Shown piece after piece: positions 50,830 through 60,452 of a DNA stretch of 64,000 bases. Source of the stretch: Ectopseudomonas alcaliphila (GTDB lineage: Bacteria; Pseudomonadota; Gammaproteobacteria; Pseudomonadales; Pseudomonadaceae). The notes beneath the pieces were generated by a model. That model was not told the DNA's origin, did not search any database, and saw only the letters and a list, made by a program, of their open reading frames with translations. The stretch spans positions 62,001 to 126,000 of the forward strand of contig NZ_FNAE01000006.1 in NCBI RefSeq assembly GCF_900101755.1, written 5' to 3'. The translations under genes were made by a program, and so were the position numbers. Numbering within the stretch: the first letter of the stretch is position 1; every line of letters begins with the position of its first letter.

Positions 50830-53277
50830 TCAGCGCACCTTACCGCGGCTCAGCTTGAGCTCTTCCTTGGCGAAGTCGTCGACATCGATCACCCGGCGAC
50901 GCGCCGCTTCGGCCGCTTGCAGGCGTTGGCCCTGCTCGCCGTCGAGAATGCCGGCGGCAATCGCCGCTTCGATGGCGTCCTGGCCCGGAGCCGGTTGCAG
51001 GCTGCCATCCTTGAGTGCCTGATGCAGACGCTTGCGTGCGTCCTGGCTGGCCTGCACCAGATTCAATGCATGTTGCAGTGCGCCGACCGAATCCTGATCG
51101 GCCTGCGGGCGGTAGCAACCTTCCAGCACCGACTCCAGGGCTGGATCGCCGGCCTGGCGGCCGATGATTGCGGCCACTTCGGCATCCAGCGCGTCGCTCG
51201 GGCCGTGATGACGGCGGCCCAGCGGGAATACCAACACCTTCAGCAGGCAACCGAACAGGCGGTTAGGGAAGTTGCTCAGCAGATCATCCAGCGCTTGTTC
51301 GGCGTGATGGAGGTTTTCCTCCATGGCCCAGCGCAGCAGCGGACGAATGGCCTCCGGGTAGTCCAGATCGTGGTAGCGCTTGAGCGCGGCCGAACCCAGG
51401 TAAAGGTGGCTGAGCACATCGCCCAGGCGCGCAGACAGGCGCTCGCGACGTTTCAGGTCGCCGCCGAGCAGCATCATGCTGCTGTCGGCGCACAACGCAA
51501 AAGCCGCGGCCAGGCGGTTGAGTGCGCGGTAGTAAGGTTGGCTGAGGTCGTCCCCGGGCACCTGGCCCAGACGGTTGAGGGTCAGCCCCAAGAGGAAACT
51601 GCTGGCGGCGTTACCGACTGCGAAGCCGATATGGCTCATCAGCAATGAGTCGAACTCTTCCAGCGCCTGATCCTTGTCCTCACGATCGGCCAAGGCCATT
51701 TCCTTGAGCACGTAGGGATGGCAACGGATGGCACCCTGGCCGAAGATCATCAGGTTGCGCGAGAGAATGTTGGCGCCCTCGACGGTGATGAAGATCGGCG
51801 CGCCCTGCCAGGAACGGGCCAGGTAGTTGTTCGGGCCCATGATGATGCCCTTGCCGCCGTGCACGTCCATGGCGTGGCCGATACACTCGCGGCCGCGCTC
51901 GGTCAGGTGGTATTTGAGGATCGCCGACAGCACCGAGGGCTTCTCGCCCAGGTCGACGGCGTTGGCGGTGAGGATACGCGCGCTGTCCATCAGCCAGGCG
52001 TTACCGCCAATGCGCGCCAGGGCTTCCTGAATACCTTCGAAGGCCGCCAGCGGCACGTTGAACTGCTCACGCAGTTGCGCGTACTGGCCGGTGGCGAGGC
52101 TGGTGAACTTGGCCGCGCCGGTGCCGACGGCTGGCAGAGAGATGGAGCGACCGACCGACAGGCAGTTCATCAGCATCATCCAGCCCTTGCCGAGGTACTC
52201 CTGGCCACCGATCAGGTACTCCAGCGGAATGAACACGTCCTTGCCCGAGTTCGGGCCGTTCATGAAGGCAGCGCCCAGTGGCAGGTGGCGACGGCCGATT
52301 TCCACGCCGGGGGTATCGGTGGGGATCAGCGCCAGGCTGATACCCAGGTCTTCCTTGTCGCCCAGCAGATGATCCGGGTCGTAGGCCTTGAAGGCCAGGC
52401 CGAGCAGGGTGGCGACCGGGCCGAGGGTGATGTAGCGCTTCTCCCAGTTCAGGCGCAGGCCGATCACTTCCTCGCCGTTGTACTGGCCCTTGCAGATGAT
52501 CCCGGTGTCCGGCATAGCGCCGGCGTCGGAGCCGGCCAACGGGCCGGTGAGGGCGAAGCAGGGAATGTCGTCACCGCGTGCCAGGCGCGGCAGATAGTGC
52601 TGGCGCTGCTGCTCGGTGCCGTAGTGCAGCAGCAGTTCGGCCGGGCCGAGGGAGTTGGGCACCATCACGGTGGAGGCCAGGTCACCGCTGCGGGTGGCCA
52701 ACTTCATCGCCACCTGTGAGTGGGCATAGGCAGAAAAGCCCTTGCCGCCGTACTCCTTGGGAATGATCAGGGCGAAGAAACCGTGTTGCTTGATGTGCTC
52801 CCAGGCTTTCTCCGGCAGGTCCATCTGCTGGCCGACCTGCCAGTCGCTGATCATGGCGCAGAGTTCTTCGGTGGGGCCGTCGATGAACGCCTGTTCCTCT
52901 TCGCTCAGCTTGGCCTTGGGGTAGGCCAGCAGCTTGTCCCAGTCGGGCTTGCCGCTGAACAGCTCGCCGTCCCACCACACCGTGCCGGCTTCGATGGCAT
53001 CGCGCTCGGTCGCCGACATCGGCGGCAGCACGCGCTGGAACCAGGCGAACAGCGGGCTGGTGAACAGTTGCCGGCGCAGATCGCCGAGCAGGATGAAGGC
53101 GGCTACGGCGCCGGTGACGATCCACAGCAGCAGTTGCAACCAGCCCGGCACCGGGCTGAACAATGTCATGGCCACCAGGTAGGCTGCGGTGATGCCGAGG
53201 GCAGGTAGGGCGGCGGTACGGCTATGGGCCAGGTAGACGACCCCGAGCAGCAGAACCAGCAACCAGATGACGAGCAT
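50830..53277 (-). CDS. fadE: Acyl-CoA dehydrogenase FadE type
   Basis: The 815-residue protein is the large FadE form. Two N-terminal membrane helices (LVIWLLVLLLGVVYLAHS and LQLLLWIVTGAVAAFILLGDL) are followed by an acyl-CoA dehydrogenase core (CFALTGPLAGSDAGAMPDTG, YLARSWQGAPIFITVEGANILSRNLMIFGQG). A FadE-specific helical C-terminal extension follows. It carries out the first step of beta-oxidation with FAD. The GGAGG site lies one base from the ATG at 53283 but seven from the ATG at 53277, so I start at 53277. Confidence 0.95.
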   Translation of the reverse strand: MLVIWLLVLLLGVVYLAHSRTAALPALGITAAYLVAMTLFSPVPGWLQLLLWIVTGAVAAFILLGDLRRQLFTSPLFAWFQRVLPPMSATERDAIEAGTVWWDGELFSGKPDWDKLLAYPKAKLSEEEQAFIDGPTEELCAMISDWQVGQQMDLPEKAWEHIKQHGFFALIIPKEYGGKGFSAYAHSQVAMKLATRSGDLASTVMVPNSLGPAELLLHYGTEQQRQHYLPRLARGDDIPCFALTGPLAGSDAGAMPDTGIICKGQYNGEEVIGLRLNWEKRYITLGPVATLLGLAFKAYDPDHLLGDKEDLGISLALIPTDTPGVEIGRRHLPLGAAFMNGPNSGKDVFIPLEYLIGGQEYLGKGWMMLMNCLSVGRSISLPAVGTGAAKFTSLATGQYAQLREQFNVPLAAFEGIQEALARIGGNAWLMDSARILTANAVDLGEKPSVLSAILKYHLTERGRECIGHAMDVHGGKGIIMGPNNYLARSWQGAPIFITVEGANILSRNLMIFGQGAIRCHPYVLKEMALADREDKDQALEEFDSLLMSHIGFAVGNAASSFLLGLTLNRLGQVPGDDLSQPYYRALNRLAAAFALCADSSMMLLGGDLKRRERLSARLGDVLSHLYLGSAALKRYHDLDYPEAIRPLLRWAMEENLHHAEQALDDLLSNFPNRLFGCLLKVLVFPLGRRHHGPSDALDAEVAAIIGRQAGDPALESVLEGCYRPQADQDSVGALQHALNLVQASQDARKRLHQALKDGSLQPAPGQDAIEAAIAAGILDGEQGQRLQAAEAARRRVIDVDDFAKEELKLSRGKVR

Positions 53278-53417
53278 GTGCATTCCTCCATGATTCAAGC
53301 GGGCGACGCCCCGAGCATAGCCATAAATGGCGGCAGGGGCGGTGAGCTTGGCCGGATCGTCGTGAACGTGGCGCAATCGACGGGATTAGACTGAAGCGAA
53401 CTTCAGGAGTATCCGTC

Positions 53418-54080
53418 ATGCAGACCTGTTTACGTCCCGGCCGCTTCATTGACAGTGACCACCCAGCGGTAATCGAGTTCGCCGAACGTTGGCGTGGCGC
53501 ATCACGAGAACCGCTCGGTCAGGCCGTGGCGCTGTATCACGCGGTTCGTGACGAGATTCGTTACAACCCCTATGCCTTCAGCCTTGATGCGCAGACATTG
53601 AAGGCCAGCCATGCGCTGGCGGCCGGTGAGTCCTACTGCGTACCCAAGGCCAACCTGCTCGCCGCTTGCGCCCGGCATTGCGGCATCCCCGCGCGTATCG
53701 GCCTGGCCGATGTGCGCAATCACCTGTCGACGCCGCGCCTGCTGGAGCTGCTGCGCAGCGAGGTGTTCGCCATGCACGGTTATACCGAACTCCATCTGGA
53801 CGGGCGCTGGGTCAAGGCCACGCCGGCGTTCAACGAGGCGCTGTGCCGGGTGTTCAAGGTCGCGCCGCTGGAGTTCGACGGCGTGCATGACAGCGTCTTC
53901 CATCCCTACAACGACAAGGGCGAGCGCTACATGGAGTACCTGCATGATCACGGTCAGTTCGAGGATCTGCCCGAGCAGCTGTTCTTCGAGCACCTGCGCG
54001 GGTGTTACCCGCACCTGTTCGAGGCCGGTGCGCTGGCACTGAGTGGCGACATGCAGCGTGAGGGCAGTGTTATCGACTGA
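53418..54080 (+). CDS. Transglutaminase-like cysteine protease-fold protein
   Basis: The 220-residue protein has the transglutaminase-core pattern: Cys in AGESYCVPKANLLAACARHCGIPARIG, His in MHGYTELHLDGRW, and the Asp-containing strand after it (WVKATPAFNEALC). Such domains cleave or form amide bonds, and many bacterial ones are of unknown substrate. It has no signal peptide. A CAGGAG ribosome site precedes the ATG. It is divergent from fadE. Confidence 0.87.
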   Translation: MQTCLRPGRFIDSDHPAVIEFAERWRGASREPLGQAVALYHAVRDEIRYNPYAFSLDAQTLKASHALAAGESYCVPKANLLAACARHCGIPARIGLADVRNHLSTPRLLELLRSEVFAMHGYTELHLDGRWVKATPAFNEALCRVFKVAPLEFDGVHDSVFHPYNDKGERYMEYLHDHGQFEDLPEQLFFEHLRGCYPHLFEAGALALSGDMQREGSVID

Positions 54081-54234
54081 GTCGATAATCAAGATCGGCA
54101 GGACGGCCTTTTCTCCGCGCGTTGGGGTCGGTAGGGTGCATGCCAGCAATGAGCGGACGAAACACGCAGTTGCAATCGAGCGTCTGTGCCCTCATCTATG
54201 ACAACCTCACTCTCGCGCGGGAAACCCCATCTTC

Positions 54235-55167
54235 ATGAGCTCCGCCCTGACCATTCGCCAGTTGACCAAGACCTACGGAAACGGCTTCCAGGCCCTGCAC
54301 GGCATCGATCTGGACGTTGCCGAAGGGGACTTCTTCGCTTTGCTCGGCCCCAACGGTGCCGGCAAATCCACCACCATCGGCGTGCTTTCCACACTGGTGA
54401 ACAAGAGCAGCGGTACGGTCAGCGTGTTCGGCCATGACCTCGACCGCGAGCCTTACGCGCTCAAGCGCTGCCTGGGCGTGGTGCCGCAGGAATTCAACTT
54501 CAACCAGTTCGAGAAAGTGTTCGACATCGTCGTCACCCAGGCTGGCTACTACGGCATCCCGCGCGCCATCGCCAAGGAGCGTGCCGAGCAGTACCTGACC
54601 GAGCTCGGCCTGTGGGACAAACGCGACGTGGCTTCACGCGAGCTGTCCGGTGGCATGAAGCGCCGCTTGATGATCGCTCGTGCGCTGGTTCACCGGCCGC
54701 GCCTGCTGATCCTCGACGAACCGACCGCCGGGGTGGATATCGAGCTGCGCCGTTCGATGTGGAGTTTCCTCACCGAGCTGAACAAGCAGGGCACCACCAT
54801 CATCCTCACGACTCATTACCTGGAAGAGGCCGAGCAGCTGTGCCGCAACATCGGCATCATCGACCATGGCCGCATCGTCGAGCTGAGCAGCATGAAGGAT
54901 CTGCTCAAGAAACTGCACGTCGAGACCTTTCTCTTCGACCTCAAGGACTCCTACAGCGCAGTGCCGGCGCTGCAGGGCTATCCGGCGCGCCTGGTCGATC
55001 ACCACACCCTGGAAGTGCAGGTGGAGAAGAGCCAGGGCCTGAATGCGTTGTTCCAGCAATTGGCCCAACAGCAGGTCGAGGTGCTCAGCCTGCGCAACAA
55101 GAGCAATCGCCTGGAGGAGCTGTTCGTCTCCCTGGTGGAAAAGAATCTGGCCAAGGGGGCGCAATGA
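54235..55167 (+). CDS. ABC-2 type transporter ATPase
   Basis: The 310-residue ATPase has Walker A LLGPNGAGKSTTIGVLS, the signature ELSGGMKRRLMIARALVHRP, Walker B LLILDEPTAGVDIELR, and the switch His in LTTHYLEEAEQL. It is a YadG-like subunit that energises the permease encoded next. Its stop overlaps the permease ATG. The exported substrate is unknown. Confidence 0.94.
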   Translation: MSSALTIRQLTKTYGNGFQALHGIDLDVAEGDFFALLGPNGAGKSTTIGVLSTLVNKSSGTVSVFGHDLDREPYALKRCLGVVPQEFNFNQFEKVFDIVVTQAGYYGIPRAIAKERAEQYLTELGLWDKRDVASRELSGGMKRRLMIARALVHRPRLLILDEPTAGVDIELRRSMWSFLTELNKQGTTIILTTHYLEEAEQLCRNIGIIDHGRIVELSSMKDLLKKLHVETFLFDLKDSYSAVPALQGYPARLVDHHTLEVQVEKSQGLNALFQQLAQQQVEVLSLRNKSNRLEELFVSLVEKNLAKGAQ

Positions 55168-55958
55168 CTTCTCAGTATCTCAACAGCGAGTTCGCCGCCA
55201 ATCTGGTGGCCCTGCGTACCATCGTTCACCGTGAAATCCGCCGTTTCGTGCGTATCTGGCCGCAGACCCTGCTGCCGCCAGCGATCACCATGGTCCTGTA
55301 TTTCGTCATCTTCGGTAACCTGATCGGCCGGCAGATCGGCGACATGGGCGGCTTCAGCTATATGGAGTACATCGTGCCGGGGCTGATCATGATGTCGGTG
55401 ATCACCAACAGCTACGGCAACGTGGTGTCGAGCTTCTTCGGCAGCAAGTTCCAGCGCAACGTCGAGGAGCTGCTGGTATCGCCGGTATCGCCGCATACCA
55501 TCCTCATCGGCTTCGTCGTCGGCGGTGTGTTGCGCGGCCTGGCGGTGGGCTTCATCGTCACGCTGCTGTCGCTGTTCTTCACCCAGTTGCAGGTGCATCA
55601 CCTGGGGGTGACGGTGCTGGTGGTGCTGCTGACGGCGACCATCTTCTCCCTCGGCGGCTTCGTCAACGCGGTGTATGCGCGCAACTTCGACGATATCTCG
55701 ATCATCCCCACCTTCGTGCTGACGCCACTGACCTACCTGGGCGGGGTGTTCTATTCGATTACCCTGCTGCCGCCGTTCTGGCAGACGGTATCGCTGGGCA
55801 ACCCCATCCTGCATATGGTCAACGCCTTCCGCTACGGCATTCTCGGGGTGTCCGACATCCGCATCGGCGTGGCCATCGGCTTCATGCTGCTGGCCACGGC
55901 TGCGCTTTATACCCTGTGCATCCGCCTGCTGGTCAGCGGCCGCGGCATGCGTCAGTGA
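55164..55958 (+). CDS. ABC-2 type transporter permease (YadH-like)
   Basis: The 264-residue protein has six hydrophobic helices in the ABC-2 layout: RTIVHREIRRFVRIWPQTLLPPAITMVLYFVIFG, then GFSYMEYIVPGLIMMSVITNSYGN, and the late TPLTYLGGVFYSITLLPPFW. It pairs with the ATPase upstream through a four-base overlap (ATGA). It likely exports a lipid-linked or polyketide-type compound, but this is not shown by the sequence. Confidence 0.93.
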   Translation: MTSQYLNSEFAANLVALRTIVHREIRRFVRIWPQTLLPPAITMVLYFVIFGNLIGRQIGDMGGFSYMEYIVPGLIMMSVITNSYGNVVSSFFGSKFQRNVEELLVSPVSPHTILIGFVVGGVLRGLAVGFIVTLLSLFFTQLQVHHLGVTVLVVLLTATIFSLGGFVNAVYARNFDDISIIPTFVLTPLTYLGGVFYSITLLPPFWQTVSLGNPILHMVNAFRYGILGVSDIRIGVAIGFMLLATAALYTLCIRLLVSGRGMRQ

Positions 55959-55971
55959 CGTTTGCCGCTCA

Positions 55972-56080
55972 TGTAGGAGCGGATTTATCCGCGATTCTCG
56001 CGGCGCAAGCCGCGCCTACACGTTTGCGTCATCCGGACTACGGTTGACGCTCGCGGCTGAAGCCGCTCCTACGGAGCCAG
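55972..56080. repeat. Mixed REP-type units
   Basis: ATGTAGGAGCGGATTTATCCGCG, TCGCGGCGCAAGCCGCGCCTAC, a CATCCGGACTACGG unit, and TCGCGGCTGAAGCCGCTCC. They lie between the ABC permease and the RND adaptor genes on the same strand, and probably separate the two transcripts. Confidence 0.75.
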
Positions 56081-56176
56081 GCGGCGACAGAAAAAACATA
56101 GCGAAATAACTTGCGCTCCTGTCAGTAACGCAGCAGCCAGTTAGACTCCGCCTCTACCAAGAAAAAGGGGCTGATC

Positions 56177-57199
56177 ATGACCGTGCTGTTGCGTGCTCTT
56201 CCATGGCTGTGGCTGGGCTTGTTCGCGTTGCCTGCGGTGGCTGCCGAAGGGCCGATGGTCGAGGTCGTGCCGGTACGGCAGATGGAGGTTCGTGACGAGC
56301 TGATCACCTTCGGTTCGCTGCGTTCCGACGAGTCGGTGATGATCCGCCCGGAAGTGGAAGGGCGCCTGGCCACCCTGCATTTTCGTGAAGGCCAGGCGGT
56401 GACCGCCGGTGACCTGCTGATCAGTCTCGATGATGCGATTACCCGTGCCGAATTCGCCCAGGCCCGGGCCAATCTCGATCTCGCCGAGAAGAACCACCAG
56501 CGCGCGCAGATGCTGTTCCAGCGCGGCGCCAGCAATGCCCAGGCGCTGGATGAGGCGCAGAGCCAGCTGCAGGCCGCGCGTGCCAGCCAGGCCCTGGCTC
56601 AGGCACGGCTCGACAAGACCCAGATCAAGGCGCCCCACGACGGTACGCTCGGCCTGCGTCAGGCCAGCGTCGGCGACTACCTCAGCGCCGGGCAGAACAT
56701 CGTCAACCTGGAGGTGCTCGACCCGCTCAAGGTCGACTTCCGTATCCCGCAGAAGGCCGTGGCTCAGGTGCGCCTCGGCCAGACGGTGGAAATCACCCTC
56801 GATACCTTCCCCGGCGAGCGCTTTCGCGGCGAGATCTTTGCTATCAACCCGCGCCTGGACGAAGCCGGGCGCAGTCAGGCGATCCGTGCCCATATCGGCA
56901 ACGATGACCGCCGCCTGCGTCCTGGGCAGTTCGTCCGTGTTTCGGTGATTCTCGAAGAACGGCCCAATGCGCTGGTGATTCCCGAGGAAGCAGTGATGCC
57001 GCAGGGTGACAAGCTGCTGGTCAATCTGCTGGTCGATGGCAAGGTCGAGCGCCGTGAGGTGATCCTGGGCAAGCGTTTCGATGGGCAGGTCGAGGTGCGT
57101 GAAGGCCTGCAGGGCGACGAAACCATCATCAGCGCCGGCTGGCAGCGGGTGCGCGAAGGGCTGACCGTGCGCAGCAAGAGCGGGGAGCGCCAGCCGTGA
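56177..57199 (+). CDS. RND efflux periplasmic adaptor (MFP) subunit
   Basis: The 340-residue protein has a signal peptide (VLLRALPWLWLGLFALPAVAAEG) and no lipobox Cys. A lipoyl/barrel-sandwich domain split by a coiled-coil hairpin follows (ITRAEFAQARANLDLAEKNHQRAQMLFQRG, then APHDGTLGLRQASVGDYLSAGQ), with a beta-barrel C-terminal part. It links the inner-membrane pump to an outer-membrane channel. Its stop overlaps the pump gene start by four bases. Confidence 0.93.
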   Translation: MTVLLRALPWLWLGLFALPAVAAEGPMVEVVPVRQMEVRDELITFGSLRSDESVMIRPEVEGRLATLHFREGQAVTAGDLLISLDDAITRAEFAQARANLDLAEKNHQRAQMLFQRGASNAQALDEAQSQLQAARASQALAQARLDKTQIKAPHDGTLGLRQASVGDYLSAGQNIVNLEVLDPLKVDFRIPQKAVAQVRLGQTVEITLDTFPGERFRGEIFAINPRLDEAGRSQAIRAHIGNDDRRLRPGQFVRVSVILEERPNALVIPEEAVMPQGDKLLVNLLVDGKVERREVILGKRFDGQVEVREGLQGDETIISAGWQRVREGLTVRSKSGERQP

Positions 57200-60100
57200 C
57201 ACTCTCCGATATCTGCATTCGCAGGCCGGTGTTCGCCACCGTCCTGTCGCTGATCGTGGTGCTGTTGGGCCTGATGGCCTACGACCGCCTCAATGTGCGT
57301 GAATACCCCAATATCGACGTGCCCATCGTCACCGTGCAGGTCACCTATCCCGGCGCCAGTCCGGAAATCATGGAATCGCAGGTGGCGCAGCCGGTGGAGG
57401 ACGTGCTCTCGGGCATCGAGGGGCTGGACTTCGTTACTTCCATCAGCCGCGCGGAGAACACTCAGATCACCGCGCAGTTTCGCCTCGGGCGCAGCGCCGA
57501 CGAGGCGGCCAATGACGTGCGTGATCGCCTGGGGCGGGTACGCAACCAGCTGCCCGACGAGGTGGACGAGCCCATTGTGCAGAAGGTCGAGGCCGACGCC
57601 CAGCCGGTGATCTGGATCGCCTTCCACAGCCAGCAGCACAGCGCCATGGAGATCACCGACCTGCTGGAGCGGGTGATCAAGGATCGTCTGCAGACCATTC
57701 CCGGCGTGTCCGAAGTGCAGGTACGCGGTGCGCGTACGTTTTCCATGCGTATCTGGCTCGACCCGGAGAAGCTCGCCGCGCACAACCTGACCGTGCAGGA
57801 CGTGGAAGACGCCCTGCGTAGGCAGAACGTGGAGATTCCAGCCGGGCGCATCGAGTCGCGCGAACGTGAGTTCAGCGTGCTCTCGGAAACCGATCTGCGC
57901 ACCCCGGAGCAGTTCAACGAGCTGATCCTCGACGACTCGCAAGGCTACCTGCTGCGCCTGTCCGATGTCGGCCGCGCCGAAGTGGGGCCGCGCGACGAGC
58001 GTACCGTGGTGCGCTTCAACGGTTTGCCGGCGGTGACCCTGGGCCTGGTCAAGCAGGCTACGGCCAACCCGCTGGATATCTCCGACGGGCTCGAAGCGGC
58101 CTGGGATGACGTCAAGGCCCTGCTGCCCGACGGCATGAACATGACCGTGGCCAACGACAACTCGCAGTTCATCCGCGAGTCCATCGACAACGTCTTCACC
58201 ACCATCTGGGAAGCGGTGGCGCTGGTCATCCTGATCATCTTCATCTTTCTGCGTTCGCTGCGTGCCACGCTGATCCCGCTGGTGACCATTCCGGTATCGT
58301 TGATCGGCGCCTTCGCCCTGATGTCGCTGATGGGCTTCACCATCAACACCCTGACCCTGCTGGCCATGGTCCTGGCCATCGGTCTGGTGGTGGACGACGC
58401 GATCGTCATGCTGGAGAACATCCATCGCCATATCGAGGCCGGGATGAAGCCCATGCAGGCGGCCTTCAAGGGCAGCCGCGAGATTGCCTTCGCGGTGATC
58501 GCCATGACCCTGACCCTGGCAGCCGTCTTCGCGCCCATTGGCTTCATGCAGGGCACCACCGGCAAGCTGTTCACCGAGTTCGCCTGGACCCTGGCCGGCG
58601 CCGTGCTGGTTTCGGGTTTCGTCGCGTTGACGCTGACGCCGATGATGTGCGCGGTGATGCTCCGACCGCACCAGCACGAGCAGCGCCATGGTCGCGTGTA
58701 TAACCTGATCGAAGGCTTCCTCAACGGCCTGACCTACAGCTACAAGCACAGCCTGGATCGTGCGCTGCACGCCTGGCCGCTGGTGCTTGGCGTGCTGCTC
58801 GGTGCTTTCGTGCTGTGCGCCTGGCTGTTCGGCGGGTTGCGCTCGGAGCTGGCGCCGACCGAAGACACCGGCACCATCGTCGGCGTGTTCAATGGCCCGG
58901 ATGGCGCCACCATCGACTACACGGCGCGCTACGGCCGCGAGGTCGAGGCTGCTTACGCGAGCATTCCGGAGACCAATCGCTACCTGATGATCGCCGGTTT
59001 CCCCACGGTGGCCCAGGGCATCTCCTTCATGAAGCTGGAGGACTGGAGTGACCGCTCGCGTACCCAGTTCGAGATTCGCAACGAGTTGCTGCCACAGTTG
59101 CAGGATATCGCCGGCATGCGCGTCACCCCGGTCAATCGCCCACCGCTGGGGCAGAGCGCGCGCAACCAGCCGATCAACTTCGTCGTTCGCTCGTCCATGG
59201 AGTACGCCGAACTGCAGGGCTACGTCGATCAGCTGATGGAACGCATGCGCGATTATCCGGGCCTGGAAGGGCTGGACAGCGACCTCAAGCTCAACTCGCC
59301 GCAGCTCAAGGTCACGGTCAACCGCGAGCAGGCAACGGCGGTCGGCACCGATGTGTCGGTGATCGGCCGCAGCCTGGAGAGCCTGTTCGGTAGCCGCCAG
59401 GTGACCCGCTTCAAGCAGAACGGCGAGCAGTACGACGTGATTGTGCAGCTGCAGGATATCGACCGCAGCAACCCGCAGGACCTGGACCGTGTCTATGTGC
59501 GTGATCGCGACGGCGGCATGGTGCAGCTGTCCAACCTGATCGAGGTGCGTGAGACCGTGGCGCCGCGTGAGCTCAACCACTTCAACCAGTTGCGTGCGGT
59601 AACCATCAGCGCCAACGTTGGCACCGGATACACCCTGGGTGAGGCGCTCAATCATCTGGAAGTCGCCGCCCGCGAGGTATTTCCGCCAGAGACGCAGTAC
59701 GACTACACCGGCACTTCGCGCGACTTCAAGGAGTCCAGCTCGGGCATCCTGCTGATCTTTGCCCTGGCCCTGGCGTTCATCTTTCTGGTGCTGGCGGCGC
59801 AGTTCGAGAGCTTCAGCGATCCGTTGATCATTCTGTTCAGCGTGCCCCTGTCGATGGCCGGCGCCTTGCTGGCGCTGACGCTGTTCGGTGGCACCTGGAA
59901 CATCTATTCGCAGATCGGCCTGGTGACCCTGATCGGCCTGATCACCAAGCACGGCATCCTTATCGTCGAGTTTGCCAACCACCTGCTGCGCGAGGGCAGG
60001 GCGCTGCGTGAGGCGGTGATCGAGGCGTCGGTACAGCGTTTGCGGCCGATTCTGATGACCACCGGCGCGATGGTGCTCGGCTCGCTGCCGCTGGCCATCG

Positions 60101-60264
60101 CCAGCGGTGCCGGCGCAGAGAGCCGTCAGCAGATCGGCCTGGTGATCGTTGGCGGGTTGCTGGTCGGCACCTTCTTCACCCTTTACGTGATCCCGACGCT
60201 GTACCTGCTGCTGCGGCGCTGGGCGCCGCTGCGGATGATCGAGGAAGAGCCCGCCGCGGCCTGA
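57196..60264 (+). CDS. RND efflux pump, HAE1 family permease
   Basis: The 1022-residue protein has the RND layout: twelve helices and two large periplasmic loops. The N-terminus SDICIRRPVFATVLSLIVVLLGLMAY and the segment LVIVDDAI-like VLAIGLVVDDAIVMLENIHRHI carry the proton-relay Asp pair of helix 4. It likely exports hydrophobic or amphiphilic toxic compounds using the proton gradient. No outer-membrane factor gene lies next to it, so it probably uses a shared channel such as TolC or OprM. Start is GTG at 57196. Confidence 0.95.
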   Translation: MTLSDICIRRPVFATVLSLIVVLLGLMAYDRLNVREYPNIDVPIVTVQVTYPGASPEIMESQVAQPVEDVLSGIEGLDFVTSISRAENTQITAQFRLGRSADEAANDVRDRLGRVRNQLPDEVDEPIVQKVEADAQPVIWIAFHSQQHSAMEITDLLERVIKDRLQTIPGVSEVQVRGARTFSMRIWLDPEKLAAHNLTVQDVEDALRRQNVEIPAGRIESREREFSVLSETDLRTPEQFNELILDDSQGYLLRLSDVGRAEVGPRDERTVVRFNGLPAVTLGLVKQATANPLDISDGLEAAWDDVKALLPDGMNMTVANDNSQFIRESIDNVFTTIWEAVALVILIIFIFLRSLRATLIPLVTIPVSLIGAFALMSLMGFTINTLTLLAMVLAIGLVVDDAIVMLENIHRHIEAGMKPMQAAFKGSREIAFAVIAMTLTLAAVFAPIGFMQGTTGKLFTEFAWTLAGAVLVSGFVALTLTPMMCAVMLRPHQHEQRHGRVYNLIEGFLNGLTYSYKHSLDRALHAWPLVLGVLLGAFVLCAWLFGGLRSELAPTEDTGTIVGVFNGPDGATIDYTARYGREVEAAYASIPETNRYLMIAGFPTVAQGISFMKLEDWSDRSRTQFEIRNELLPQLQDIAGMRVTPVNRPPLGQSARNQPINFVVRSSMEYAELQGYVDQLMERMRDYPGLEGLDSDLKLNSPQLKVTVNREQATAVGTDVSVIGRSLESLFGSRQVTRFKQNGEQYDVIVQLQDIDRSNPQDLDRVYVRDRDGGMVQLSNLIEVRETVAPRELNHFNQLRAVTISANVGTGYTLGEALNHLEVAAREVFPPETQYDYTGTSRDFKESSSGILLIFALALAFIFLVLAAQFESFSDPLIILFSVPLSMAGALLALTLFGGTWNIYSQIGLVTLIGLITKHGILIVEFANHLLREGRALREAVIEASVQRLRPILMTTGAMVLGSLPLAIASGAGAESRQQIGLVIVGGLLVGTFFTLYVIPTLYLLLRRWAPLRMIEEEPAAA

Positions 60265-60276
60265 ATGGGGGGCATT

Positions 60277-60366
60277 GTGGTGCGCGCGGCGCACCCTACC
60301 TGTGTCGTCACGTGGCCGGGATTAAATTTGAGGCATTGATCGGCGGTAGGGTGCGCCATGCGCACC
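60277..60366. repeat. GTGCGC-type repeat pair
   Basis: GTGGTGCGCGCGGCGCACC ending in CTACC, and about 50 bases on CGGTAGGGTGCGCCATGCGCACC. It is a member of the family at 12201, 29693 and 38603. It lies between the RND pump gene and queF. Confidence 0.75.
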
Positions 60367-60452
60367 GAGCAGAAGCAGCTGTTGCGGCGGGTGCGGCGTG
60401 GCGATCAACCCGTTAAACTCGCGCGGTTTTTCGCCACCCTGGATTGCGCCCC

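Noticed and set aside
56875..60294. A 1139-codon open frame on the minus strand opposite the RND pump
   Set aside because: It mirrors the codon bias of the real gene, has a Gln/His/Asp-rich low-complexity translation with no family resemblance, and runs into the adaptor gene. It is an antisense shadow.
60367..60452. A preQ1 riboswitch ahead of queF
   Set aside because: The leader is short and mostly repeat-derived. I could not find the required pseudoknot pairing with the ribosome site.
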